Shown in pieces: positions 35,582 through 44,302 of a DNA stretch of 64,000 nucleotides. The translations under genes and the position numbers were made by a program. The notes below the pieces were generated by a model. It had not been told where the DNA came from and did no database searches. It saw nothing but the letters and a program-made list of their open reading frames with translations. Numbering within the stretch: position 1 is the first letter of the stretch; each line of letters opens with the position of its first letter. The stretch is from Ferrovibrio sp965278975 (GTDB taxonomy: Bacteria > Pseudomonadota > Alphaproteobacteria > Ferrovibrionales > Ferrovibrionaceae), in contig NZ_OZ257126.1 of assembly GCF_965278975.1 (NCBI RefSeq), positions 2,976,001-3,040,000 on the forward strand. The letters run 5' to 3'.

Positions 35582-37132
35582 ATGTCGTTGAAATCGCAAA
35601 ATTATGCCCGGCGCATGCTGCCGGCGATGGCGATGCTGGCCTTGCTTGCCGGCTGTTCGGTCGAGCCGGTGCCGGTGACCAAGCAGGATCTGGTGGCGAT
35701 GGTCAATCTCGACCGTCAGGTAATCGATGCCAACCAGGAGCCACTTGATGGCCCGGTAACGTTGGACGAGGCCATGGCCCGTGCCGTGGCCTATAATCTC
35801 GATCATCGTACCCGTATGATGGAAGAGGCGCTGGCGCTCGGCCAGGCCAATCTGGCACGCTACGATATGCTGCCGGTGCTGGCGGCCACGGCAGGCTATG
35901 TCAACCGCGACAGCATGAATGCCTCCTCCAGCCGTTCGCTGGAAACCCAGCGGCAGTCGCTGGAGCCGTCCTACTCCACTGACCGCGACCGTTTCACCAG
36001 CGATATCAAGCTGTCGTGGAACATCCTCGATTTTGGTGTCAGCTATTTCCAGTCGATCCAGACGACGAATAACTACCTGATCGCCAAGATGCGGCAGAAG
36101 AAGGCGATGCTGCGCCTGATGCAGCAGACCCGCACTGCCTTCTGGCGCGCCGGTGCGGCGCAGGAACTGCGTGGTGATATCAACCGCATTTCGCTTGAGG
36201 TACGCGAGACCCTGCGCGATCTCGACAAGGCTCAGACCGAGCGGGTGCAGAACCCGGCCTCGGTGCTGCAATTCAAGCGCACGCTGCTCGATCTGCTTGG
36301 CCAGCTCGAATCGCTGGATCAGGCGCTCGGCCAGTCGGAAATCGAGTTGAAGAACCTGCTCAATATCGATCCGACAACGGAATTGCGGCTGCAACTCCCC
36401 GCCACCCTGGTGCCACTGGCGCCACTGGGTGTTGCCATTGAGCAACTGGAACAGGTGGCGTTGCAGAATTCCGCCGATGTCGAAGAGCTGGTCTACACCC
36501 GCCGCGTGGAGATAGCTGAGGTGCGCAAGGCGCTGCTGCGCCTGCTGCCTGGCCTTGAATTCTCTGCCGCCCGGAATTCGGATACCAACTCCTTCCTCAC
36601 CAATCAGACCTGGACTGAACTCAGCTCGCGGGTGACCTGGAATGTCTTCCGGGTTTTCACCATACAGAGCCAGCTCGATATCGCTGATGCACGCGAGGAA
36701 CTGGCGACGGCGCGCCGCCTGGCGATGAACATGGCGGTGGTCAGCCGCCTGCATCTCTCCTGGCGCCGTTATGTCGATATGGTGTCGCAGTTGCGCCGCA
36801 GCGAGGAAATCGAGAAGCTGGAACTTGAGATTGCCGCGTTGAGCAAAGGCAGTGTTGCTGCCGATGCCGGCGCCCGCATCGAGCGTATCCGCAATGAAGT
36901 CTCGGCCCTGCGGGCCCAGCTCCGGCGTTTCGAGACTTACGCCAACGCCCAGGATGCGTTAGGGCAGATTTTCCTCGCTCTTGGCCTCAATCCGGTGCCG
37001 GCGGATTTTCGCGCCATGCCGATCAAGAAATTGGCTGAGAATATCGGCGGCACCATGCGGCCCTGGGAGCGCGGCATGTTTCCCGATCCGATTACGCTTG
37101 ACCTGCCGATCGAACGCCAGGGGGCGAAGTGA
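35582..37132 (+). CDS. TolC-family outer membrane protein, lipoprotein
   Basis: A 516-residue outer-membrane channel component. The N-terminus has a lipoprotein signal with lipobox LAGC (C25). The long alpha-helical, Gln/Arg-rich body carries TolC/OEP features: 'TLDEAMARAVAYN' at the start of the first helix and a 'LSWNILDFGVSYF' strand, repeated in the second half as 'RVTWNVFRVFTIQSQ'. Start: ATG 35582, with GAGGGGG about 4 bases upstream, is better than 35564. It follows the giant gene by 20 bp and overlaps or abuts the next gene. In type I-like machines this protein would form the outer-membrane exit duct. Confidence 0.88.
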   Translation: MSLKSQNYARRMLPAMAMLALLAGCSVEPVPVTKQDLVAMVNLDRQVIDANQEPLDGPVTLDEAMARAVAYNLDHRTRMMEEALALGQANLARYDMLPVLAATAGYVNRDSMNASSSRSLETQRQSLEPSYSTDRDRFTSDIKLSWNILDFGVSYFQSIQTTNNYLIAKMRQKKAMLRLMQQTRTAFWRAGAAQELRGDINRISLEVRETLRDLDKAQTERVQNPASVLQFKRTLLDLLGQLESLDQALGQSEIELKNLLNIDPTTELRLQLPATLVPLAPLGVAIEQLEQVALQNSADVEELVYTRRVEIAEVRKALLRLLPGLEFSAARNSDTNSFLTNQTWTELSSRVTWNVFRVFTIQSQLDIADAREELATARRLAMNMAVVSRLHLSWRRYVDMVSQLRRSEEIEKLELEIAALSKGSVAADAGARIERIRNEVSALRAQLRRFETYANAQDALGQIFLALGLNPVPADFRAMPIKKLAENIGGTMRPWERGMFPDPITLDLPIERQGAK

Positions 37133-37134
37133 TC

Positions 37135-38106
37135 ATGATGATGCGACATTTTCTTCTCTCCTGCGCCGCCCTGCTGGTCCTCTCGGCCTGTGCCATCGAC
37201 GACAAGCTGCCGCAGCCCGAGAAATTGCTGCGGGTCAGCACCGGCAGCTATGGCGGTGTGTACTATCCTTATGGTGTTTCCGCCTGCCGGCTGTGGAATG
37301 CGGACCAGAGCCTGTCGACCACGCGTTGCCTGGTACAGACCTCGGCCGGCTCGGGCCAGAACATCACCCGGCTCAAGGATGGCCAGGTCGATTTCGCCCT
37401 GGTGCAGGTGGATGTACTGGCGGCCGAGATCGAACGCGAACGCCAGGCCGGCCGGGAATCGCCACTGCGTGTGATCGTCGCCGGGCCGCAGGAGGCGCTC
37501 ACCGTCATCGTCAATCCGGCCAGCGGCATTACCAATGCTGCGGCCTTGAAGGGCAAGCGCATCGCGCTCGGCCCCCAAGGTTCGGGCCAGCGGGCCACGG
37601 CGCAGCGGCTGTTTGACTCCTTAGGCATTAATATTGCCGATGTGCAGGATGTACCGGCGCTTACATCGGGCCAGCAGGCGCGCCTGCTTTGCACTGGCGA
37701 ACTGGATGCCGCACTTTATGTCTCGGCGCCACCGAGCGGCTATGTCGCGGAATCCGCGGCGGCTTGTGGTGGCATAATCCTCAGTCTGGATGATGCAGTA
37801 CGCGATGGCATGATTGCGCGCAATCCGCATTTCCGCCGCATGGTGGTGAAACGGGACGAGTATCGCGGTCAGGTCGCCGATATCAACACCATCGGCGTCG
37901 GTTCCCTGGTGGTTACCCGCGCCGATCAGCCGGCTGAAAGTGTTTATCGTCTGACCCGCCTGCTGGTCGGCCAGGTGGAAACCTTCAAGCGTCAGCATCA
38001 GGCTTTGCGCGATACCACGGCAGCGGCCATGGCGGCAACGCCAGCCTTTGTGCAGCGGCATCCTGGCGCCGAACGCTATCTGCGCGAGGCGCGCCTGCTG
38101 CCATGA
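37135..38106 (+). CDS. TAXI-family / phosphonate-type substrate-binding lipoprotein
   Basis: A 323-residue periplasmic binding-fold protein with lipobox LSAC (C19). The mature part starts with the TAXI signature VSTGSYGGVYYPYGVSACRL and contains 'TSAGSGQNITRLKDGQVDFALVQ' and 'LKGKRIALGPQGSGQRATAQRL' type segments. TAXI proteins normally serve TRAP transporters, but no DctQ/DctM gene is present, so it probably has a scaffold or sensing role for the neighbouring export genes. An AGGGGG site lies 10 bases before ATG 37135; a GTG at 37129 overlapping the previous stop is also possible. Confidence 0.82.
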   Translation: MMMRHFLLSCAALLVLSACAIDDKLPQPEKLLRVSTGSYGGVYYPYGVSACRLWNADQSLSTTRCLVQTSAGSGQNITRLKDGQVDFALVQVDVLAAEIERERQAGRESPLRVIVAGPQEALTVIVNPASGITNAAALKGKRIALGPQGSGQRATAQRLFDSLGINIADVQDVPALTSGQQARLLCTGELDAALYVSAPPSGYVAESAAACGGIILSLDDAVRDGMIARNPHFRRMVVKRDEYRGQVADINTIGVGSLVVTRADQPAESVYRLTRLLVGQVETFKRQHQALRDTTAAAMAATPAFVQRHPGAERYLREARLLP

Positions 38107-38858
38107 CCCGTATCCGCCGCATGTCAGCGGCCTTGCTGCTGGCGGCTGCCATGATGACTGGTGCCGCCCTGGCACAGGTGCCACAGGGTGAAGGGGATTA
38201 CACGGTGCGGGCGCAATTGCGCTCGCGCACATTCACCACACTGGCAGCCGCTATGCCGGGCGTGATCCTGCGCATGCCGGTACGCGAAGGTGACCAGTTG
38301 GCAGCCAATGCCTTGGTCGCGGTAATGGATTGTGCCGTGCAGCAGGCCGGCAAGAAGGTGGTGGAGGCGCGCCTGACAGGCGCCCAGGCGAAGTCGCGGG
38401 TGAATGAACGTCTCACGGAACTGAACATGGCCAGCGTGCTTGAAAGCGAATTGGCCAAGGCAGAGGAAGCCCAGGCCCGCGCGGAGCTCTACGCCATAGA
38501 TGTGACCTTGCGCAAATGCGAGGTCCGCGCGCCTTTCGCCGGCACCGTCGTTGCGCAGGCTGCCCGCGCTCATCAATTCGTGCGTGAAGGCGAACCGCTG
38601 ATCGAACTTTACGATACTGCCAGCCTTGAGGTGGAGCTGATTGTCGCGTCGCGCTGGCTGGAATGGCTGCGCCCTGGCGCCGCCTTCACCATCACGGTGG
38701 ATGAGTTGCGCAAGCCGGTACGCGCTGTCGTTGATCGTTTCGGTGGGCGCGTCGATCCGGTAAGCCAGACCGTGCGGCTGATTGGCCGGGTGGAAGGTGA
38801 ACATCGCGATCTGCTGCCAGGTATGAGTGGCCTGGCACAATTCCAGCGGGCCAGATAG
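38103..38858 (+). CDS. HlyD/RND-type periplasmic adaptor protein
   Basis: A 251-residue adaptor with a signal peptide (cut near ALAQ, residue about 25), a split biotinyl-lipoyl-like domain (PGVILRMPVREGDQLAANALVAVMD, in pieces, and RAPFAGTVVAQAA) around a short helical hairpin, and a beta-barrel region (DRFGGRVDPVSQTVRLIG). It has the layout of a short membrane-fusion protein that links an inner-membrane partner to a TolC-like channel. It overlaps the previous gene by 4 bp (ATGA). There is no RND pump gene in the operon. Confidence 0.85.
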   Translation: MTRIRRMSAALLLAAAMMTGAALAQVPQGEGDYTVRAQLRSRTFTTLAAAMPGVILRMPVREGDQLAANALVAVMDCAVQQAGKKVVEARLTGAQAKSRVNERLTELNMASVLESELAKAEEAQARAELYAIDVTLRKCEVRAPFAGTVVAQAARAHQFVREGEPLIELYDTASLEVELIVASRWLEWLRPGAAFTITVDELRKPVRAVVDRFGGRVDPVSQTVRLIGRVEGEHRDLLPGMSGLAQFQRAR

Positions 38859-38865
38859 GCAAGCC

Positions 38866-40263
38866 ATGGGTGCGGCCGCTCCCCCTAAGTCACCCGATAC
38901 GGCATCGGATGCGGCAGGCGAAGGCGAGGCGCTGAAGCAGCTTGCCACTCTGCTGACCTTGCAGCGCAAGGCGCAGGCGGCAAGGAGCCGCGCCGAAATC
39001 GGCTTCCTGCTGGCCAATGACAGCCAGCTCCTGGCGCCCTACCGCAATGCAGTGCTGTGGCTCTATCGCGGCAAGCGGCGTGGCCGTATCGAAGCAATGT
39101 CTGGCGTACCATTGCCGGCGCGTGATGGTCCTTATGGCCATTGGGTGGCGAAGCTGTGCCGCTTTTTGGGCCATGACAGCCGCGGCAAGCCGAAACTGCT
39201 GACACCGGACGCGGCGCCCGAGGGACTGCGGCCGCAATGGCGCGAACATTTCCCGGCCCAGGCTTTATGGTTGCCGGTAACCGGCGCTGCCGGGCGACCC
39301 GTCGGTGCGCTGCTGCTTGGCCGCGATCAGCCCTGGCCGGAACGCGATATCCGCCTGCTTACCAGTTGGGCCGATGCAGCGGGGCTGGCGCTGGATGCGG
39401 TGATCAGCAGTGAAGCCTTGCCACTGCGGCTGTGGCGTTTCCTCGCTGCTCGGGGTGCCCATCTTGCCGTCGCCATCGCCTTGCTCGCAGCGGCAGGTCT
39501 GTTCATTCCGGTGCAATTGACCGTTCAGGGTGCAGCGGAAGTGATTCCGTTGCAGGCATTAGTGGTACGCGCGCCGCTCAATGGTGTGATCGAGGAAATC
39601 GCCGTGCGGCCAAATGCGCCGGTCAGTGCCGGCGCCCTGCTGGTGCGCTTCGATGATCGCGAGATCCGCGCCAAGTTGGATGTGGTGCGCCATGGCCTGG
39701 AACTGGCACAGGCGGAATACCGTCTGGCGCAGCAGGCCGCCATCACCAGCCGCGAGGCTCAGGCCAATCTCAATATCCTGCGCGAACGCATCGAGCAGCG
39801 TCGCGCCGAAGTGGTGCAGGCCGAGCGCCTGCTGGAGCGCGTGGAACTGCGCGCCGACCGCGATGGGGTGGCGGTGCTGGCCGATGCGGAAGGCCTGAAA
39901 GGCCGGCCGGTGCGGGTAGGAGAACGCATCCTCAGCGTGGCTGATCCAGGGCGTGCCGAACTGGAAATCTGGATTGCCGCAGCTGACAGTATCAAGCTGC
40001 CCGATGGCGCTGCGGTGGATTTCTTCCTCAATATCGAACCCGGAAAACCGCGTCCGGCGCAGTTGGCCTATACCAGCTATCAGGCAGTGAATTCGCCAGC
40101 CGGCATCCTGGCTTTCCGGGCCACTGCGCGGTTTGCGGAGGGCGAGGTGCCGCCGCGCATCGGCCTGCGCGGCACCGCCAAGCTGCATGGCGACAAGGTG
40201 CCACTGGGCTATTACCTGCTGCGCCGCCCGCTGGCTGCGGCGCGCGAGATGATCGGCTTCTGA
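38866..40263 (+). CDS. HlyD-family adaptor with cytoplasmic GAF-like domain
   Basis: A 465-residue protein with an unusual fusion. An N-terminal soluble region (residues 20-185) reads as a GAF-like sensor ('LWLPVTGAAGRPVGALLLGRDQPWPERDIRLLTSWADAAGLAL' in pieces). A single membrane helix follows (about 198-216), then a HlyD-type lipoyl domain (VRAPLNGVIEEIAV), a coiled hairpin (about 275-345) and a beta-barrel. Topology places the GAF-like part in the cytoplasm and the adaptor part in the periplasm. ATG 38866 lies 7 bp after the preceding stop. It probably senses a cytoplasmic signal and couples to the periplasmic adaptor network. Confidence 0.8.
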   Translation: MGAAAPPKSPDTASDAAGEGEALKQLATLLTLQRKAQAARSRAEIGFLLANDSQLLAPYRNAVLWLYRGKRRGRIEAMSGVPLPARDGPYGHWVAKLCRFLGHDSRGKPKLLTPDAAPEGLRPQWREHFPAQALWLPVTGAAGRPVGALLLGRDQPWPERDIRLLTSWADAAGLALDAVISSEALPLRLWRFLAARGAHLAVAIALLAAAGLFIPVQLTVQGAAEVIPLQALVVRAPLNGVIEEIAVRPNAPVSAGALLVRFDDREIRAKLDVVRHGLELAQAEYRLAQQAAITSREAQANLNILRERIEQRRAEVVQAERLLERVELRADRDGVAVLADAEGLKGRPVRVGERILSVADPGRAELEIWIAAADSIKLPDGAAVDFFLNIEPGKPRPAQLAYTSYQAVNSPAGILAFRATARFAEGEVPPRIGLRGTAKLHGDKVPLGYYLLRRPLAAAREMIGF

Positions 40264-40264
40264 C

Positions 40265-42343
40265 ATGCTCGCGCTGCGTCAGGATCTCACCCTGCTGCCG
40301 GTGGAGCCGGATCGAGACGGCCATCCGGCCTGGGTGCTGCATGATCCTGCCCAGCACCGCTTTTTCCGTTTCGGCACCGCCGAGATCGGCTTGCTGGATG
40401 CCATGGCACGCCCGGAAGCGCCGGATGCAAAGGCTTTCCTGAAGGCCAATGCGGCCCGTGCCGAAGCCTTCCTGGGATACCTGCGGCAGATGAATCTGCT
40501 GCAGGGGGCCGGCGATGCCGAACGCCAGCGGCTGCTGCAATCGCGCAAGCAGCAAAGCCCAGGTTGGCTCACTTGGGCCTCGCGCAGCTACCTCTCGCTG
40601 CGCCTGCCTTTGCTGCGGCCCGATGCGTTCCTGGATGCCACCGCCGGTTACATGCGCTGGTGGTTCGATCCGCGCATGAAATACGTCATGCTGGCGCTCG
40701 GCCTGCTCGGCCTTGCTCTGATGCTGCCAAGGCTCGACCTGTTCTTTGCCACCATTGCCGAGAATTTCACCCCGGCGGGTTTCCTGCTCTATGGCATTGC
40801 CCTGGTGCTGGTGAAGATCGTGCATGAATTCGGCCATGCCTATACCGCCAAGCATCACGGCTGCCGCGTGCCGGTAATGGGCGTTGCCTTCATCGTGTTC
40901 TGGCCGATCCTGTATACCGATACCACCGATGCGTGGCGGCTGCCTTCGCGCGCGGCGCGGGTGGAGATCGATGTTGCCGGCATGAAGGTGGAAATCGCCA
41001 TGGCCGTGCTGGCCCTGCTCGCCTGGTCATTGCTGCCGGAAGGGCCGTTGGCGGCGGTCTGCTTCATGATTTCCACCACCAGCCTGCTGCTCACTTTCGC
41101 GGTGAATCTCAATCCGCTGATGCGCTTCGATGGCTATTACCTGCTGTCCGACTGGCTCGGTATCGAGAATTTGCAGGAACGTGCCACGGCCCTGGCACGT
41201 TGGCGCCTGCGCGAAATCCTGTTCCGGCTCGGCGATGCACCGCCGGAGAAACCCAGCAACCTGCTGGTGGTCTATGCGCTTAGTGCCTGGGCCTATCGCC
41301 TGCTGCTCACGCTTTCGATTGCCGCTTTTATCTACAGCTTCTTCTTCAAGCTGCTTGGTGCACTGCTTTTTGCCTGGCAGCTCTGGCTTTATGCACTCAA
41401 GCCAATGCTGAAGGAAGTGACATTGCTGGCGCCGCTGTTGCCACGCCTTGTCAGAAGCGGCCGTGCCTGGTTCAGCCTTGGTATTTTCGCCATGGGCCTG
41501 TTGCTGCTGGCTCTGCCTACCGATCGCAGCCTGTCGCTGCCATCCTATCTGCGTGCCCGCGACGTGGTGGTGATCTATGCACCCATGGCTGGCCGGGTGG
41601 CTGCGCTTGGCGCCGCCAATGGCAGTCAGGTGGCAGAAGGCGTGCCGCTGCTTGAGATCGCTGTTGAAGACTTGGCGCTGGAAATCGAGCAGACCGAGCG
41701 TAACGCCGCGATGCTGCGCTGGCAGCTTGAGATGCAGAGCCTAGCGCCGCCCTGGATGCGGCGCGGTGGCGTGATCGAAGCGGATCTCCAGGCCACCATG
41801 ACGCGGCTGCAATCCTTGCAGCAACAGGCCGGTCGCACGCGCATCGTGGCACCCTTCGACGGTATGGTGCGGGATATGCTGCCCGATCTGGGGCCAGGCC
41901 AGTGGATTGGTGAGGGCGAGGCTGTGTTCACATTGACGAGCCCGCAGGCCTGGGAGGTGATTGCTTTTGTCACTGAATCCGATGCCGAGCGGTTGATGCC
42001 CGGCGCGGATGGCCGCTTCGTGGCAGGTGATGGCAGTCGTGCGGCCTTGCCGGTGCGGGTCACGGCTGTCGATGCCACCGCCTTGCGTGAATTTGACCAA
42101 CCTTATCTTTTGTCATTGCATGGCGGTCCGCTGCAGGCACGGTCGCGGCCGAATGGCGGCGCTGAGCCGCTGCGTGCCTATTACCGCGTGCGCATGACAG
42201 TACTCAATCCCGGTGCCGAAGCAGTAACCCCTGCGGCGCATGTACTTACCGGTCATGTCGTCCTGGATGTGGAGCCGCGCTCGCCGGTGGCGCTTGGTGT
42301 CACGCATATGCTGGCAGCACTGCGCCGCGAAGCCAGCTTCTAG
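40265..42343 (+). CDS. M50 (site-2 protease-like) membrane protein fused to a lipoyl/HlyD domain
   Basis: A 692-residue polytopic protein. The N-terminal 120 residues are soluble. The membrane block (about 138-430) contains the zinc motif HEFGH at 187-191 and the third-ligand motif NPLMRFDGYY with D289, so all expected M50 metal ligands are present. The periplasmic C-terminal half (about 440-690) is a lipoyl/HlyD-like domain (IYAPMAGRVAALGAANGSQV, in pieces, and IVAPFDGMVRDMLPDLGPGQ). This matches the YydH-type 'putative peptide zinc metalloprotease' group, which is linked to peptide export or processing. It is the last gene of the export operon and starts directly after the previous stop. 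Confidence 0.85.
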   Translation: MLALRQDLTLLPVEPDRDGHPAWVLHDPAQHRFFRFGTAEIGLLDAMARPEAPDAKAFLKANAARAEAFLGYLRQMNLLQGAGDAERQRLLQSRKQQSPGWLTWASRSYLSLRLPLLRPDAFLDATAGYMRWWFDPRMKYVMLALGLLGLALMLPRLDLFFATIAENFTPAGFLLYGIALVLVKIVHEFGHAYTAKHHGCRVPVMGVAFIVFWPILYTDTTDAWRLPSRAARVEIDVAGMKVEIAMAVLALLAWSLLPEGPLAAVCFMISTTSLLLTFAVNLNPLMRFDGYYLLSDWLGIENLQERATALARWRLREILFRLGDAPPEKPSNLLVVYALSAWAYRLLLTLSIAAFIYSFFFKLLGALLFAWQLWLYALKPMLKEVTLLAPLLPRLVRSGRAWFSLGIFAMGLLLLALPTDRSLSLPSYLRARDVVVIYAPMAGRVAALGAANGSQVAEGVPLLEIAVEDLALEIEQTERNAAMLRWQLEMQSLAPPWMRRGGVIEADLQATMTRLQSLQQQAGRTRIVAPFDGMVRDMLPDLGPGQWIGEGEAVFTLTSPQAWEVIAFVTESDAERLMPGADGRFVAGDGSRAALPVRVTAVDATALREFDQPYLLSLHGGPLQARSRPNGGAEPLRAYYRVRMTVLNPGAEAVTPAAHVLTGHVVLDVEPRSPVALGVTHMLAALRREASF

Positions 42344-42417
42344 CCTGTTTCAGCAGGCATCAGAAAATCTTGATTCGCTGCGGTTCTTGTCGTTGCCGTA
42401 TTCGGAATCATTTGTTG

Positions 42418-42446
42418 TTGACGTGACTTTTATACTCCGCTCTAAT
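42418..42446 (+). promoter_or_regulatory. candidate sigma-70-type promoter for the IclR operon
   Basis: TTGACG (42418-42423) and TCTAAT (42441-42446) separated by 17 bases, in a locally AT-rich 134-bp region before the IclR gene. The predicted transcript start would be about 25 bases before the ATG at 42478. IclR-family proteins usually bind near their own promoter; no clear palindrome was identified here. Confidence 0.5.
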
Positions 42447-42477
42447 ATTGGCACGTCGTTTTACATAGTGGAACAAC

Positions 42478-43257
42478 ATGACGGCCAAGACAGTTCAGAA
42501 GAGTTTGGTCCTGCTGGATCTGCTGTCACGCAGCCGCGAGCCGCGTGGCGTTGCTGAATTGGGCCGTGAACTCGGGCTGCCGAAAAGCAATGTCTTTCGT
42601 CTGCTCGATACCCTGGTGGAAGGCCGCTATGTGCGGCGCCGGGAACAGGATAGCCGCTATGAACTGACGCTGAAGCTGTGGGAAATGGGCATGATGTCCT
42701 TCTCACAGGAGCGGCTGGTGGAAGTGGCGCGGCCTTTCCTGGATCGCCTGGCGAATGAGACCGGCGAATCCGTGCATCTGGCAATCTACGACGAAGGCGA
42801 GTCGGTGTTCATCGACAAGCGCGATGGCACGCATCCGGTGCGTGGCGTCACGCAGGTCGGCAGCCGGGCACCGGCCTATTGCTGCGCCACAGGCAAGGTA
42901 GCACTGGCTTATTGCGCGCCGGGCGAACTGGCCCGTGTCGCCGCCCGCATGAAGCGGCAGACACCGACGACGATCACTTCGGGGCCTGTACTGCAGCGTG
43001 AAATCAAGACCATCCGCCAGCTGGGCTATGCGGTCAATCGCGGCGAATGGTTCGAGGATGTGTGGGGCATTGCCGCCGCGGCGCGCAATGGCGCCGACAG
43101 TATGGCGGCATCAATTGGCATCTGGGCGCCCAAGCACCGTGTTTACAAACAGGTGGAACCGCTCGGCAAGACCGTGGCGGCGATGGCCGATGCGTTGTCT
43201 GTCGCGCTCGGCTGCACACCGAGAAAATCCGACGTTTCTGCAAGCAAGGGGAATTAG
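42478..43257 (+). CDS. IclR family transcriptional regulator
   Basis: A 259-residue regulator with an N-terminal winged helix-turn-helix (residues about 5-65: GVAELGRELGLPKSNVFRLLDTL, in pieces) and a C-terminal IclR effector domain (about 80-250), including GESVHLAIYDEGESVFID and the conserved SRAPAYCCATGKVALA loop that binds a small organic effector. It is the first gene of an operon; the binding-protein gene starts 2 bp after its stop, so it likely controls the ABC importer and catabolic genes downstream. Confidence 0.9.
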   Translation: MTAKTVQKSLVLLDLLSRSREPRGVAELGRELGLPKSNVFRLLDTLVEGRYVRRREQDSRYELTLKLWEMGMMSFSQERLVEVARPFLDRLANETGESVHLAIYDEGESVFIDKRDGTHPVRGVTQVGSRAPAYCCATGKVALAYCAPGELARVAARMKRQTPTTITSGPVLQREIKTIRQLGYAVNRGEWFEDVWGIAAAARNGADSMAASIGIWAPKHRVYKQVEPLGKTVAAMADALSVALGCTPRKSDVSASKGN

Positions 43258-43259
43258 AC

Positions 43260-44300
43260 ATGAACGTGCATGGCTTGGTTATCGGAACGATCATGGCGGC
43301 GGCCGCCAGCTTTACCGCCTTGTCGGCAAAGGCTGCCGACCTGAACGTCTACATGCCGCAGGGCGTGGTCGGTGCCGTGGAAAAAGTGCTGGTGCCGATC
43401 ATGCGCGACAAGTTCAACACCAAGGTGGTGATCACCCCGGTGCTGAGCGGCCAGGCCCTGACCAAGGCGGTGGCGCAGCGCGCCAATCCGGAGATCAGCG
43501 TGTTCATGCTGGATGAGGGTCCGTGGCTGCAAGGCAAGCAGGCCAATCTGTGGGATAAGCTGGAAGGCCTGCCCAATATGGCGCAGATTCCGGCGCGCTT
43601 CCGCGATGCCGATGGCATGGGCAGCGGCTTCCTGCTCTATCTGCTCGGCCTGCTTTACGATGAGAAGGCTTTTGCCGATGCCAAGCTGCCGGCGCCGACT
43701 TCCTATGAGGATATGTGGAATCCGGCGCTCAAAGGCAAGGTAACGATCTCGGATGCCAACAGCACCTTCTCTTATGCGCTGCTGTTCAAGATCAATGAAT
43801 TGCAGGGTGGCAAGGCGGCTCAGTCGGTCGATCCTGGTTTCGCCAAGCTGGCCCAACTGGCGCCGAATGTCGGCACCTTCCATGGCGGCGCCTCGACGCT
43901 GATCCCGCTGTTCTCACAGCGCCAGGCCTGGATCGGCTTCAATGCCAGCTTCCCGGCGCAGCGTCTGGCCGCCGATGGTGTGCCGATCCGCTGGGTGGCA
44001 CCGAAGGAGGGCGCCATCGCCGTGGTCTCCTATATCGCCATCGCCAAGAATGCGCCCAATGCCGAAGCTGCGCGCCAGTTCGTCAACCTGATTCTGTCGC
44101 CGGAATACCAGGCGGCGCAGACCGAAACCGCTTTCGGCGGCTACGTCAATCCCAATACCAAGCTGACTCCGGAATTCGCCAGCAAGTTCCTGCTCAAGCC
44201 CGAGGATATCGAGAAGGCCTCGGTGATGTCGTGGGATGTCTATCTCGCCAAGCGCACCGAACTGAGTGGCCGCTGGCAGCGTGAGATCGAGAAGAAGTAA
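43260..44300 (+). CDS. ABC transporter substrate-binding protein (spermidine/putrescine type)
   Basis: A 346-residue periplasmic binding protein with a Sec signal (cut after AKAA, residue about 22). The type II binding fold (SBP_bac_6/8 group) shows 'VITPVLSGQALTKAVAQRANPEISVFMLDEG' in pieces near the N-terminus and 'KGKVTISDANSTFSYALL' in the middle, the pattern of PotD/AfuA/2-aminoethylphosphonate binding proteins. The ATG at 43260 lies 2 bp after the IclR stop. The ligand is not determined; the hydrolase downstream suggests a cyclic amide or nitrogenous organic anion. Confidence 0.88.
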   Translation: MNVHGLVIGTIMAAAASFTALSAKAADLNVYMPQGVVGAVEKVLVPIMRDKFNTKVVITPVLSGQALTKAVAQRANPEISVFMLDEGPWLQGKQANLWDKLEGLPNMAQIPARFRDADGMGSGFLLYLLGLLYDEKAFADAKLPAPTSYEDMWNPALKGKVTISDANSTFSYALLFKINELQGGKAAQSVDPGFAKLAQLAPNVGTFHGGASTLIPLFSQRQAWIGFNASFPAQRLAADGVPIRWVAPKEGAIAVVSYIAIAKNAPNAEAARQFVNLILSPEYQAAQTETAFGGYVNPNTKLTPEFASKFLLKPEDIEKASVMSWDVYLAKRTELSGRWQREIEKK

Positions 44301-44302
44301 GC

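Noticed and set aside
42343..42358. GCCTG/CAGGC hairpin directly after the M50-lipoyl gene, considered as a terminator
   Set aside because: The stem is 5 bp and no T-run follows, so evidence is too weak to call it.
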